The notes: a model not told the origin generated them from the sequence alone. DNA of 64,000 nucleotides from Mytilus trossulus (GCF_036588685.1 NC_086378.1:35069578-35133577); one strand, 5' to 3'. Shown: positions 32,367-44,760, counted from the stretch's first letter. Made by a program: numbers and translations.

Positions 32367-33595
32367 GTCAATTATGCGTTATACTAACCGACTTTTTAGG
32401 GGCAACCATCTAGGACAGTTGTAACGTGAACTTTAACATTTATATGCTTAATGATCCTTAATGTGATTTTTCTTTTTCTTTTTCAGCATTTTAGAAGTAT
32501 TGACCTATTATTTATTTTGAAATTAGAAAAAAAAATCTTTCTTAAATTTTGATATGTAGTCAGAAGGTCCTATTTTTTCTGTATTTCGTTTTAATACATT
32601 ATTTCCCTCTCTCATTTAATAAAGTGATTTCTAATTTTATACATCATTGAACTTTACATTTTCTCCTTGCATGGCACACACCACATAAATCACCATAGAG
32701 AGTTAAATTAGGTGTTAATTTTCCAACAACCATCAAGTAGTAGGTTTGTAATGATAGGATTAATGTGAACACAATATGACTTCTGTAATTTGTTCTATTT
32801 ATGGAAAAAATCATGTCAAGTAATCAAAAATGTCACGTGAACCTGTGGCAAAACCCACGTTAAAACACAATAAAATAGAAAGAAATATGTTAATATTTGT
32901 ACATTCTAGATTAACATTATTTCCGTTTTATATATTGTTTTAAATGAAGACACAATATTGATTGATATATGTTTGTTTACATGTAATATATGACAATATA
33001 TGACAATATAAGTAATGAAAAACATCGTCCTGGGAAAAATTACTTTACATACATATAGAAAAATTAAACATAACGAAAGCAATAAAATATTAATACGTTT
33101 GACTACTACAATGATGGCCACGCCTTTTTGTTATTGCAATACAACCTGTGATTCGGTTAATCCTCTTATAATGAACATTTCATTACACCAGAAACAACCT
33201 AACAACAGCAACGAGGAAGAATGTGTTCTAACCACAGGTGTATGCAAGCGACTTGTGTTAAGGCGTAAATAACGTGGATACACTTAAAACACCTTTCAAA
33301 TTGTATCGTTCATTGTGGAACATGTTAATGAAACAAAGTGTCTGAAAGGGTGGAGTGTTCCTGAAAGATGATGTATACATGATGAAAATAGCGACGAGTT
33401 AGGATAAATTTCATGAGGTTATGAAGGTATGTTAATGTTATCTGGTAATTATTGTTTATGAACTCCTTTATCCGCAGAAACTATATGCTTATGTAGGTTT
33501 TCTCTTGCTTTAGAAAATGCTTTAATAAGCATTAGGTAAAAGTGTCTCATATGTCTTTTAAGGAAGGAATCTTATATGTTTTATGTTGCTTTTAT
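32367..33595. other. Unassigned interval
   Basis: AT-rich. A plus-strand frame ending at 33272 (about 85 codons) has no splice or family support. Confidence 0.3.
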
Positions 33596-33599
33596 CTGA

Positions 33600-33665
33600 T
33601 GTATAATATATCCTATGGTCGGATTGTTGTCTCTTTGACACATTCCCTATTTCCATTCTCAATTT
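33600..33665 (+). repeat. Family B fragment
   Basis: 'ggattgttgtctctttgaca' then 'cattccctatttccattctcaa', repeated at 33838-33890. Confidence 0.6.
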
Positions 33666-33837
33666 TATTTCAACATATTTTAATATACCCGAAACTAAAA
33701 AATACACTAAACATCATCCATATGTGTACAGACACGTGATTTTATGCCTTGATTTGCATTTCTGGAATGTTCCAGTCAGTATTATCACAGTAACGTAGTA
33801 AGTAAGTAATTAGTTTATTATAATGTCACAATTTGTC

Positions 33838-33890
33838 GGGTTGTTGTCTCTTTGACACATTCCCCATTTCCATTCTCAATTTTACTTTTA
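33838..33890 (+). repeat. Family B fragment
   Basis: 'gggttgttgtctctttgaca' then 'cattccccatttccattctcaa', as at 33600-33665 and, reversed, 62150-62210. Confidence 0.6.
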
Positions 33891-34790
33891 CCTCAGGCTT
33901 ATTAAATGAACACACAATTTAAAACATTTTAAAAATAAAAATTATTTAAAAATACAAAACACATTACATGTTTAGTCAATATAAACAAAAATAATTATCA
34001 AATGATTCATAAATTGAAGCTAGGAAAAAAATCAATTACTTCATCTTATTCATCATATTAGGTAAACTATAATGTCGTATTTTAGGAAGAAGTACTCTTC
34101 TATCTGTGGTACTGTTACAAAGAATGTATTTAAGTTATACAATGTAACAACATGTATCGAAGAAAGAAAATGAAAAGCGTGACAAGATTCCTTAGCGACA
34201 ATGTAATAGCATACGTCGAATAAAACAAGACACTATGTATAGTTGGTCCAAGGACACAGTTATCGTCCTTTGGTTTTCGTTGTCCGAATATAGTCCATAG
34301 TGTAAACAGTGTATAACCGTTGCATGTTGTATTTGATACACTTTCCCAATTTATTTCTTGATATTGAATGCATGAAATATTAAATAGGGGGGTGTAATTA
34401 CATGTCAAAAAAAATTGAGTGCCGAATCTTTCTGTTTAGTAGTGAATTGGTCCAGTTCTAAAAGTTCAAATTTTATCACGTCTGAAGCTGTCAAACTGAA
34501 TTTTACTAAATTGTCAATATATTGAGTTAGAGCTGGTAGAAGTTTTTATGATATATATATACTGAATTATATAGATATTATTTGTCTCACTGGTAGTACA
34601 CTACACTGTAAAAATCTTTTTGAGAAAAAGCAGGTGTGGTTTTTTTAATTTGAATTTCTGGTCTAAAAGAAATGCACTACGAAATAACTGTGTTCTCGGG
34701 TCAGTTATATGATTAAATCTGGCACATTCAAAAATATATACGAAGCTTTCCGATATTGTAAATGCACAGCTTAATTCACTTTCTTTTTCA
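33891..34790. other. Upstream region of the galactosyltransferase gene
   Basis: No gene seen. Its end (cactttctttttcag, 34777-34791) is a good 3' splice site, so a 5'UTR exon probably lies further upstream but could not be located. Confidence 0.4.
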
Positions 34791-34825
34791 GATTCACACG
34801 TTCATTGGACTATTTTCTTAACAAG

Positions 34826-35860
34826 ATGATAACTAAGCGTCTTAAAATGTTTATGCGCTGTTCCGTGAAAAACATCGTATTACTGTGTGTATTAGTAACA
34901 ATTCTTATCCTTGGATCATTAATGACAGAAATTCCGACGGAAAAACGTTCGGATATTACCTACCATTTGGAATCATATAACATAAGTTCATCGACAGTTC
35001 GGATCAACCATTCTAAAAATGTGTCGGTACACAAAAAATCTATAAACGTAAAAAGTTTAAACAAAAACGATTTGTACAGTCATCCTTATAACTATATAAA
35101 CACTCCATCTGAGACATGCAGTCATCAAGGATCTAAAATTGACCCTTTTCTTTTAATTATCATCAAGTCAAACGTCAGAAATATGGATAACAGAATAGCA
35201 ATACGATCCACATGGGGAAATATATCCGATCCATCGGTAAGAGTTGTCTTTCTTTTAGGATTTTCCCCGTTCCTTGAAAAGTTCATTAGCATGGAGCAAT
35301 CTATGTATAACGATATTATACAGGAAGATTTCCTAGATAATTATAACAATAATACACTTAAGACAATTATGGGATATAATTGGAGTGTCAGCAACTGTAA
35401 AAACACTAAATATTTCTTTTTTGTCGATGATGACTATTTAGTGAATGTTCGGCTACTCTTAGATGTTTTTCGGAAACGTTTGCCTAGTAGTATTTTTACA
35501 GGATGTGTTTGGTATAATGCTAAACCCAACCGGAACGTGCGCCGGAAGTGGTATGTTTCTATAAAGGAATATCCGGATAAACATTGGCCTCCATATGCAA
35601 CTGGTGGCTCTATTTTAATGACATATGATTATGCAAATAAAATGAAGGATGGATTTAAATCCATTAAACCTTTATATATCGATGATGTGTACCTTGGAAT
35701 AGTTGCCAAAAAACTTAATATTCCATTAACGAATGATGGTCGATTTCATCCATATTACAATTTGGGAAGGATTCATCAAATGTATTCCATCCATAATTTT
35801 CAATCGCCAAACAGACTTGTAGAAGATTGGAAAAAATTAAAAAGTATTTTAAAAGCTTAG
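34826..35860 (+). CDS. Beta-1,3-galactosyltransferase-like, GT31 family
   Basis: A 344-aa frame from ATG 34826 (the frame extends 7 codons upstream but has no earlier ATG). A short basic N-terminus and a hydrophobic segment (about residues 16-33, KNIVLLCVLVTILILG) give a type II Golgi membrane topology. A stem of about 70 residues carries N-glycosylation sequons. The catalytic domain shows RIAIRSTWG (123-131), RVVFLLG, the EDFLDNYNNNTLKTIMGY block, the VDDDY DxD motif (D201-D203) for metal and UDP-sugar, PPYATGG (255-261) and DDVYLG (286-291, normally EDVYxG). This order is typical of beta-1,3-galactosyl/N-acetylglucosaminyltransferases that extend glycans. The donor sugar cannot be told from sequence. 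Coding sequence in one exon, with an acceptor at 34791/34792 just upstream. Confidence 0.85.
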   Translation: MITKRLKMFMRCSVKNIVLLCVLVTILILGSLMTEIPTEKRSDITYHLESYNISSSTVRINHSKNVSVHKKSINVKSLNKNDLYSHPYNYINTPSETCSHQGSKIDPFLLIIIKSNVRNMDNRIAIRSTWGNISDPSVRVVFLLGFSPFLEKFISMEQSMYNDIIQEDFLDNYNNNTLKTIMGYNWSVSNCKNTKYFFFVDDDYLVNVRLLLDVFRKRLPSSIFTGCVWYNAKPNRNVRRKWYVSIKEYPDKHWPPYATGGSILMTYDYANKMKDGFKSIKPLYIDDVYLGIVAKKLNIPLTNDGRFHPYYNLGRIHQMYSIHNFQSPNRLVEDWKKLKSILKA

Positions 35861-38800
35861 TTTCTTTAAAGTCGGTTCCTTAATAGAACTACTGATTTGA
35901 AGAAAACTAATCACGATTAATATTATGAATCAGACGTGAAGAATGTTATAAACATAATGAATCTATAGCCTTAAATGTTCATTATAAACTATGGACAAAA
36001 AAACGGAATGCATGTAACACGCTGAAGAATCACAATGAAACTTACATATAAAACGTATATTGCTAAACTAATGGTCTATTATGAACACATAATATTGACA
36101 AACAGAATATAAAATGACGGATTGAAACAGAGTGTATCAAAGTGGATTCCTGGATTGCTTAAGAATTATTTTATTGTTGGAGTGCTAGCTTTTTTCTTTG
36201 CGTTTATCTGTATAATTGTAATTAAAATTAGATGCGTTTAACAAAAACGCTAAAAAAATGTATGAAAAATGAAAATGATGAATACAACAAATCTGTAATT
36301 TATGAAATCCATAACTGTGGTTGATTTTTTTTTGTATTTATCCATTATACAATTATACAATTGCAAACTTATTGTATCTAAATTTTGAATGACTATGATT
36401 ATCATTGTCGTTGTCGTCGTTATCATCATCGCCAATGACGATAACGATGATTGTAAGGACTAGTGAAAAGTGATTTCTACTTTACCGAAACGCTGAGCCA
36501 GATTTTTGACGTGCTATTTCACAAGGTAACAGTTTGCAAGAAGACATGTTACCTTGTAAACATACACGTGCCTCCAATCAGACCAATGTTTTCTTTTATA
36601 CCTAGATGTCGTTTGTACATTAGAGAAGACTTAGTAGCAAATTCGAAAGCTAGAGTCTTTGTTTTGATAATAGCAGATATATTTAAGGAAAAAAGTAGGT
36701 AACCGTTTTAATTTGGTAAATCCATTGTACAAAATGTAATAAGCAAAAGACATTGGGTGTGTATTAACACTTACACATCGTATCAGTCAACCAATTTAAT
36801 GATGATGACCTTTAATCTTTTGTAATGTCGATTTCAGACGTTATTTCTCTGTTCCTCTGTTGGGAGATCTTTGTGTAAAGAGTTCAACTTGTCAATGGCG
36901 TATACAAAGTTTGAAAACCAATGTTCGTACCGTATTAACTGATATATGCAAATGCAAAACTACTGAGAAATGTAAAGTTGACAATTTACAAAATAAAACT
37001 CATCACATTTGTCATAAATGATAGTTTACATTCTTCTATTTTTGTCAATATCGAGAAAAAGATCAATATTTGAAACAGAATGTCGGTATACTTTGATATA
37101 TGAAAGCAACAATACTATACCACTGTTCCTGGTATATGAAGTTTTTCAGCACTGATTGAAATGTTGGTTCCTCAGCGACATGACATCATTTAATATATAT
37201 ATATATATATATATATGCAGGATGCTTTTTCGTTTTGTTTTTGAAAAGGTTCAGTATGAAATTCGGCATATCAATTTTAGAAAAAATCGTCCAAACTTAA
37301 CAAATATGGTAGGTTTATATACTGTTCATGTTGATACGGTTACCGAGAGCGACAAGGGTGGATTTTTTAATGTCATTAAATCAACTGCTTCGTGAATAAT
37401 ATTAAAATATGGATTTCTAGTTCCTGTACGATCAGTATTCTTCATGTATACAGAGAAAATGTGTAATGAGGTTTGCATAGACAACATTATTGTTTGAGGC
37501 TAAATTGTATTTGAATTTTGCTTTGAGAGGGGGTAGGCATTCACATCGGCATTTTATTGAAACAGTCAGTGACTCGTGTGATCATTGTACATTTTGTAGA
37601 TTAAGAATGCGTTACTGAATGCTGGACCATATACAAAAATGTAGCTTTGATACATTCAGACAATGCGTCCAGTTTCTGTTTTATCTGGCTCGCGCTTTAT
37701 CCATTTTTTGGCAAAGTCCTGAACTGAATAATCAGTTACAGCAACAACAGAATTTTTAATTTATAAATCAAGACTTACTGAGGAGCAGAACAAAATTTAG
37801 ATTAAAGAGTACAATTATTTTTTTGGTTTGGAAAATCACAATAAAACTAAAACAAAATAGGAAAAAAGGGATATACCAAACTTATTGTATTCACAAAGAT
37901 AATGAATGCTTGAATACAATCAGTACCTTTGTATTTTGAAGGACGAGTTGAAGTTCATCTTCTGGACTGTGGAATTTCGATATGTCGATTCTTTGTCTAA
38001 GAGCTCTCTGAGTTAATTATTGTTTATAATGCCAATGTCTCCAGTTATGACATGACCAGCATAGCATTATTTGTATGGTGAAGTAGTATTAGAGATATCG
38101 GGAAGGTTTGACTTTATATTTTTGAGGGTAAGATCTTAGGAATTCACTGGTGGTTGAAAAAGTGTGGATCATGAATGCAATAGATTTGGTGTATGTATAT
38201 GAAATGGCTGTTGTAGTTTTATAATGAAGTAATAAGGTATGTTTTGGTATTGTTTCTGCATAGATTGTAAATAAAAATATTTAAATGACATCCAAACCCT
38301 TATAAGCAAATTCAACATGAAAGAACTACGTTTTTCAATATACTAGTGACTGGAAGTTATGCTTGGGTTTGAATAGCTTTGTGCTTACAATGTCCATAAT
38401 TATTGCAATTATTCTGCACTTTGCAGAATTTTTATCAAAAACGAAAGCGTTTTTGTCCTCTTGAAATGTAAGCTTTGATAATGGTATATAAAACACAATC
38501 ACTTCAGCATTCGAAACAAGCATTGGTACAACAAAATAATTGAATAAAATTACTCATATATCTTAAAGTTTGAAGACTTAATTGCATTATTTTACATATG
38601 AACAATCACAATAATTTAATAACTAGAACAATATCCGCTCTTTTACACATATCTACCCAATCTACGGCATAATTATTATGTTGACATTAAGAAAAAACGG
38701 TCTATTCATAATCCCAATCAAAAAAAATTAAAGGTTATGAAACTCGTTTGGAAAAGGAATAACCAGATATTTGGAAATATTATTGAACATTTATTGGGAC

Positions 38801-38930
38801 CGTACTTGAATTATTTTGAGACAATCGAATTCTGAAAGGTGATTTCAAAATATATACAGCTTCAAGAAACACATCTGTCACTGATCTTACAAATTACACA
38901 AACAAGTCTCAATCACTAAATTTATCACTT
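35861..38930. other. Unassigned 3-kb interval
   Basis: AT-rich, with an (AT)n microsatellite at 37193-37216 and a small inverted GATAACGATG-like pair near 36410-36450. Short frames at 36463-36702 and 37156-37395 are unsupported. Confidence 0.35.
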
Positions 38931-38934
38931 TTAG

Positions 38935-39082
38935 GAATTTTTGGTCCTCGATGCTCTTCAACTTCGTACTTTATTTTTATTTTTTTTAATTTTTTTATTC
39001 GAGCGTCACTGATGAGTATTTTGTAGACAAAACGCGCGTCTGGAATAAATACAAAAATTCAATCCTGGTATCTATGATGATA
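38935..39082 (+). mobile_element. SINE-like repeat with conserved central core
   Basis: 'ggtcctcgatgctcttcaac', then 'gagcgtcactgatgagt', 'tgtagacaaaacgcgcgtct' and 'cctggtatctatgatga'. I recall this core as very abundant in mussel genomes and related to the central domain of animal Meta-SINEs; that link is from memory. No tRNA-like head is visible here. Confidence 0.5.
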
Positions 39083-39084
39083 TA

Positions 39085-39505
39085 AAAAAGAACTATCCAC
39101 AAAAGACCAAAATGACACAGACATTAACAACTATAGGTCACCGTACGGTCTTCAACAATGAGCAAAGCCCATACCGCATAGTCAGCTATAAAAGGCCCCG
39201 ATAAGACAATGTAAAACAATTCAAACGAGAAAACTAACGGCCTTATTTATGTAAAAAAAATGAACGAAAAACAAATATGTAACACATAAACAAACGACAA
39301 CCACTGAATTACAGGCTCCTGACTTGGGACAGGCTCCTGACTTAGGACAGGCTCATACATAAATAATGTGGGGGGGTTAAACATGTTAGCGGGATCCCCC
39401 TCCCCCCCCTTAACCTGGGACAGTGGTATAACAGTACAACATAAGAACGAACTACAAAAATTAGTTGAAAAAGGCTTAACTCATCAGATGGACAAAAATA
39501 CAAGT
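39085..39505 (+). repeat. Dispersed repeat family A
   Basis: Best copy in the window: 'aggtcaccgtacggtcttca', 'gagcaaagcccataccgcat', 'ctataaaaggccccgataag', 'ttgggacaggctc', 'tagcgggatccccc', then 'catcagatggacaaaaatac'. It contains a local duplication (gctcctgacttgggacag / gctcctgacttaggacag) at about 39318-39352. Confidence 0.75.
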
Positions 39506-40252
39506 TTATTTAGAGAAACGGAATGTGAAAGTTAGAATATTTCCTTTTAAAAAAAAATTATGAACCAGAGATATCTTTTAAATTTTCTAAACACCTTAAC
39601 TGTCTAAAGCAAACAATTTAGATCTACGAAATTTTCAAAATAAGCACCAAAACCCCATTTTTTTTTCAACAAGCATAAGTTATTGAGAACATGAGTATTA
39701 GACATAAACTATGTTTGAATACGTATGAATTTCAAATTAAACAGGAATATTATAAGAACAAAACTCCCCGTTCATATTATACCATCGGTGATAGATATTT
39801 AAACGTTTTGCACCAAATGAAGTGCACTTAACACGGATTTATATCAATCAAATATTAAACAAAACGCAATTGCTAAATATCAACGTTTACGCTTAATTTA
39901 CTGTTTACCGACTTCGAATGAGATTATTCGATTTTTTAAAAAACATGGATATCCGCAGGTTACGATTTGATTTTTTTTTCAATAATAAAAAAACTATCTC
40001 GATATCACTTGCGAAACAAACCAGTATTGTCGTCTTAATGTGAAATGTTTGTTAATGGGACAGAGGATAATAAGTATTATTATACCACTTTTTCTGGTAT
40101 TAAAGTGCACTTTTTCAGTCTCCTGCCTCCCAGACGAGAGTTGGTTTTAAATGTAAACGAGAATCCTCAATTTACATCCTGAGCAACTGAGGAAACTGTA
40201 AACAGGTTTTAAAAAAAAAAATCTACTAAAGAAGAAAAAAGAATGAGACAGA

Positions 40253-40370
40253 GGATCTTGGTGGCCAAATGGTATAGCAACTTAACTAAGAGCCTGTGAA
40301 CACTAAGATTGTGAGTTCGAATCCCGCACGTAGAATTCTTCTCTATTCAATCAATCAATAAATAAGATAG
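40253..40370 (+). mobile_element. tRNA-derived SINE fragment
   Basis: An A-box-like 'tggccaaatggtatagc' (40262-40278) and a B-box 'gagttcgaatcccgc' (40313-40327) at tRNA-like spacing, resembling a Ser/Leu-type tRNA head. The T-stem pairing is imperfect and there is no clean acceptor stem, so this is not a working tRNA. The tail is 'caatcaatcaataaata'. Confidence 0.55.
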
Positions 40371-40374
40371 CAGC

Positions 40375-40470
40375 TATGTTTTATAAATGAATATCATTTC
40401 ATAAATACATATCATTTTATGAATAAATATCATTTTCTAAATCATAAAAATACATCATTTTGTAAGTCAT
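40375..40470. repeat. Short tandem of ~20-bp ATATCATTTY units
   Basis: Four diverged units containing 'atatcatttcataaata' / 'atatcattttatgaata' / 'atatcattttctaaatc' / 'tacatcattttgtaag'. Confidence 0.5.
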
Positions 40471-40571
40471 TTTTTTTTCTAATTCAATCGCATTTTTATG
40501 AATAGATAAATATTGTCTAAAAAAATCACCACTGTTAATTCTCAAAACTGAGAATTAAAAGTATATATAGT

Positions 40572-42296
40572 TCAATTGATCTCCTCATACGTTCCGTCAT
40601 CATATTCCATTACTTGAACTGTTCCATCATAAAATCCTATCCAAATGTTGTCGTGTATGTCAACAGCAAAAGATGATGGTTGGTTTTGGTATTGGTCTAT
40701 TTTGATAAAATTTCCATTTTGATCTAAAAGGTGCTGACGAAAACAAACACGGTCCAAAACTGTAATACGACCATCTCTCAGAAATCCAGCGCCAATAAAT
40801 GAATACGCACTCTTCTCTTTACCTGTTTTTTCATCTTTTGGTGGGTACCTCATCTTGTGATTCCCGTGTTTGTCAAGAAGCTGTATCCACGACGATTTAT
40901 CGTTTGGGTCACACGTGATACAAATGTTTCCGTTTACACTCTCGTCTATGAATACTGGATTTTCAATTTTAATATTGTTGGAAATGTTCAGCTCATTCGT
41001 TTTGATTTTTTTGTCAGAATACCATCGTATTACTGCTCCCCTTTCATTGCTTTCTGTCAAAACAGCGATATCTCTGTCTTTCTCTGGAGACGATACGGTA
41101 CAAATAGCTGCCAAATGTTCAGAACGTAATTTTATATGGGAAACCAATGTGCACGCTCCCGATTTTCTTAGAGTTCCAGCTACCGTTTTGAGAAGTTTGA
41201 TGGTTTTCCTGTTTTTTTTACGACCTATAAGCAAACCATGCTTTTGACTATGTCCAGCTGAAAATGGTTCTCCATCTATACGCGAAAGGAGAGTGGTAAC
41301 GATTGGTTTTGATTCGTTTAAATTAACCTCATTGACATCAACTCCAATAACCCAAGCCTCGTATATATTTGTCTTGGGTACAATACAAATGCAAGTATTT
41401 TCACATTTCGCCATTTTAATCATTTTGTATTTTAAGTCTTTGTTATGATCTGCAGAGACCCCTAATTTTCTATCTCCGTTGTCTGGCGATTTTGACACAT
41501 AAATATCACTTGAACTTTCGTCGTAATTCATATCTGTTTTTTGTTCATTCTTATAACGATCTGGATTTGTTTCTTTTGCAGACGCTTCTAATTTTTTATC
41601 ATTTGATGAAGGGTTTTGTTCCCTTTTTTCCTCTTTATTTGTAAGAGATGATGTTTTGTCTACGGCCTTTGCCTTCTTACATTGAAAAAAATCTTGATAA
41701 AATTCTTTTGTTAAATATTTCTCCTCTATTTCAAAACTAGGAGGTTCGATATTCGGGATATTTTCCGAGTTGTTTTCGTTATTTGCCATTTTTTGCAGCT
41801 CGGAATTTAATTTTACAACATCTGATGGTTGAATGTTAGAATTTTGTTGTTGTACTTTCCTTGTTATTTGTTGTAAATTGCTACATCGAATATGATGATA
41901 ATTATAGCATTCCTCAAATTTCACGTTCGCTTGGTGCCTCGATTGATCAATCTGTCGTATAGCTTCTTCTTGTAATTCATGAAAAATTGTCTTTATTTTT
42001 CGTGTTTTTGAACGAATTTTAGTAATGGTTTCATCAACTGATTCGTTAAATGACCCTTTAATTGTTGTAACAACCTGCATTGTTTCGGTCAAACGTGGAA
42101 TATCCTTTTCAGTTATTTCTGCAATACTTTCAATCAAAACTTGTTTGTTATTGTGATCATTGAGTTTACTTTTTTTGCATGTAGTATGTTTTCCTTCTCC
42201 TGAAACACAATCATCACACACAAAAACATTGCATGCATCGCAATGGAATCTAATTTCTTGTAAAGTGTGTTCAGCGCAAGTTCTAGACGATGACAT
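40572..42296 (-). CDS. TRIM-like protein 1: B-box, coiled coil, NHL-like C-terminus
   Basis: 574 aa starting at ATG 42296. The B-box zinc finger lies at residues 7-40 (C7, H10, C19, C22, C27, C30, H37, C40). A long helical region (about 45-190) with many Gln/Glu/Lys fits a coiled coil, followed by an acidic Ser/Lys-rich linker (200-285). The C-terminal 280 residues carry beta-propeller-like strands ending with NIWIGFYDGTVQVMEY, as in NHL-containing TRIM proteins. No RING finger, so it is not a classical ubiquitin ligase; it may scaffold or act as an immune-type TRIM-like receptor, as expanded in bivalves (inference). The coding exon is preceded by a splice acceptor ttttattttag at 42315/42316. 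Confidence 0.8.
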   Translation of the reverse strand: MSSSRTCAEHTLQEIRFHCDACNVFVCDDCVSGEGKHTTCKKSKLNDHNNKQVLIESIAEITEKDIPRLTETMQVVTTIKGSFNESVDETITKIRSKTRKIKTIFHELQEEAIRQIDQSRHQANVKFEECYNYHHIRCSNLQQITRKVQQQNSNIQPSDVVKLNSELQKMANNENNSENIPNIEPPSFEIEEKYLTKEFYQDFFQCKKAKAVDKTSSLTNKEEKREQNPSSNDKKLEASAKETNPDRYKNEQKTDMNYDESSSDIYVSKSPDNGDRKLGVSADHNKDLKYKMIKMAKCENTCICIVPKTNIYEAWVIGVDVNEVNLNESKPIVTTLLSRIDGEPFSAGHSQKHGLLIGRKKNRKTIKLLKTVAGTLRKSGACTLVSHIKLRSEHLAAICTVSSPEKDRDIAVLTESNERGAVIRWYSDKKIKTNELNISNNIKIENPVFIDESVNGNICITCDPNDKSSWIQLLDKHGNHKMRYPPKDEKTGKEKSAYSFIGAGFLRDGRITVLDRVCFRQHLLDQNGNFIKIDQYQNQPSSFAVDIHDNIWIGFYDGTVQVMEYDDGTYEEIN

Positions 42297-42317
42297 CTTT
42301 CTGGTCCAAATGAGTCT

Positions 42318-43540
42318 AAAATAAAATTAAAGTACAAATGATATTGTGTGTGTCAGTGTCTTGTACGTTTACAACTTTGTGCTAAACAAAAAACAACAAA
42401 AAAAAATAACAGGAAACACAAAAAATAACTGGACAGTATAACATACCACATCAATCACTAACAAGCAGACGAACAAAAGAAAAACACATGTATGTATATC
42501 AACCAGAAGATTTCTTTAAAATCTATAAATCAGTTATTGAATTTCTACTTAAACGGAGTTCAATTTTAATGAGGGGTTAATTTGAGTATAGAAATATGGT
42601 CATCACTGATTTTCCTCGACCTGGCAATAAATTGCTGCAAACATACACAGACTAGTTTAGAAAGACTTTTTAACTTCAAAAACCTTGTATACGACGACAG
42701 TCAAGCTTGCTTTCTGCATGTTCAGAAACCATTGCAAAATCTCTCTGAGGTTTCCCTAATTAACCGTATGCAATGCAGCATCTAAGCCCATATTCCAATA
42801 TTCCCTAATTTTTAAATGCAATCTGCACATGTTCTCCCTTCTAAACACACTCTGGTCAGCCTAAGCAGTGTATTAATTCAAAATTTCCTCTCCCAATTAT
42901 GCAATATGACACATTTGCCCCTGGACGTTAACATGCAACAATGAAAAGCGAATTCACGTTTTTGAAAAAGAAAACAAATGCAGCCAATTATTTTCGGCCT
43001 TATTTAGGGGGTTTTACGTAATGCATAAAGTTTAAACGGGCGATCGATACTGACCGTTTTTTTTTTGTTTTTTTTTAAATAGCATACATATATATTTTTG
43101 TTTAAAACCTCTAAGTGAAAAAATAAGATTAGAGCATTGCATAAAATGTGTCATCCAAATGGCTACTTCGTCGATGGTATCCAAAGCCATTCAGTCATTT
43201 AAAAAATCTTGTCAGGTTTTTGGTCACAATTTACCGTAATTCCACTAGAATTTGTATAACATGGATATTTCCAATCTTTGAGGTTTTATGTGTTTGATGT
43301 CACAACTTTTAATGAATACCCGGCCATAAAAGAGAGGCGAAAGATACCAGAGGAATATTAAAACTCATAAAGAAAAATAAAGACTGAGCAGCACTAACCC
43401 CATGTGCTCCGGAAAGGTAGGCAGATCCTGCTCCAGATGTGGCACCCGTCGTGTTTCTCATGTTATTACGAACCAAGGAAATAGTCAAATTCGGTAGGTC
43501 ACTTTCGTGAAAAAGTACGGGATTACAGCTGCACTATTAA
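42318..43540. other. Unassigned interval within the TRIM-like gene 1 5' intron
   Basis: AT-rich. The stretch 43330-43450 ('agaggcgaaagataccagag', 'gtgctccggaaaggtaggca') shares short words with 53480-53580 and looks like further dispersed repeat, but the boundaries are unclear. Confidence 0.35.
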
Positions 43541-44010
43541 AGGTAACAGACCACCAATTAAAAGTCCCTATCTGTTCAACCAAATTTTGCAATTTTCATA
43601 GCTTTCTAAATCTTTTATCTTAAGTTTAACCTCTAACAAACCAGGTATGTCCTGAATCGCACAGGTATCACCTTTCTTCATGCCAATTTTCAACATACCT
43701 TTAAAGCCATATAAGAAAGAAGAGACCTTCCGAACTGATGTACCACTAAAAATAACCCCTGGTTTTCTTGAAATCTTATATTAGTATACTATGGAGCGCA
43801 TTAATTCTCAATTTTTAATGTCAACTCATAGACATGTAAATTTGGGCTCAAAATGGTCTTAATATATTTCTCTTTCACCAAAAGTTTCATTTTTTGCAAA
43901 TTTGTTGGGTAGTTTAAGTAAACAATGACATCAAATGCACTATTTTTTGTCCGAGTAGGCCTACTTTCACTTTTCCTTAAATTTGAGGGAGTAATCGGTG
44001 GTGTGACACC
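43541..44010 (+). mobile_element. MITE family F, copy 2
   Basis: Terminal inverted repeats: left AGGTAACAGACCACCAATTA (43541), right gtaatcggtggtgtgacacc (43991-44010). The interior matches the reverse complement of 7258-7663. About 470 bp, non-coding. Confidence 0.7.
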
Positions 44011-44464
44011 TATTAGGAACTTACGACACGATTAATCATGTATTGATCGTTACATTTGCGTAACCTGCAAAGTTAACATGGTAGCGATTAATACGCCTTC
44101 ATGTTGACATAGAAAATTTCAAACTCTTGAAACCACTTTGATTTCGCTTAATCTTTTTTATTATATTCCTTTTGTAAAATTGTGTTTCTTTTATTTATAG
44201 TTAAACTTGACAATTTATAGCAATTATAAATAGACATATTACCTTCTAACGAAAATTTAAAACCCGATGCAATTTGGTCCACTTATTACTAAAATAGTTG
44301 CGTGTAAAGTTCAACTATTTTTAACTGTGGAAAGTCTAGTCGACTCTACTTCCTGGAACATTTACTGCGAAAAATATTAAATCTACCAGAAGTTAAACAC
44401 CATAAGTAACTTTTGTGATTTTCTAAAAGTTATCAATTCGAACTCTTTCCTGTCAGTGAAAAGT

Positions 44465-44760
44465 AAAAACACAAAAATACCGAACTCCCGAGGAAAATTC
44501 AAAAAGGAAAATCAAAAATCAAAAGGCAAAATCAAAAGTCCAAACACATCAAACGAATGGGTAACAACTGTCATATTCCTGACTTGGTACAGGCATTTTC
44601 TAATGTAGAAAATGGTGGATTGAACCTGGTTTTATAGCTAGCTAAACCTCTCACTTATATGACAGTCGCATCAAATTCCATTAAATTGTCAACGATGCAT
44701 GAACAAAACAAACATACTCAAAGAGTAAAAATGTCAAAAATAGGGGTACAACAGTCAATA
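44465..44760 (+). repeat. Dispersed repeat family C, copy 2
   Basis: Word order as in 8432-8650 but longer at the 3' side ('gtcaaaaataggggtacaac'). A run of 19-20 A lies shortly after, near 44971-44991. Confidence 0.7.

Noticed and set aside
40258-40335. Functional tRNA gene
   Set aside because: The T-stem is mispaired, no acceptor stem closes and the anticodon arm is unclear; more like a SINE head.
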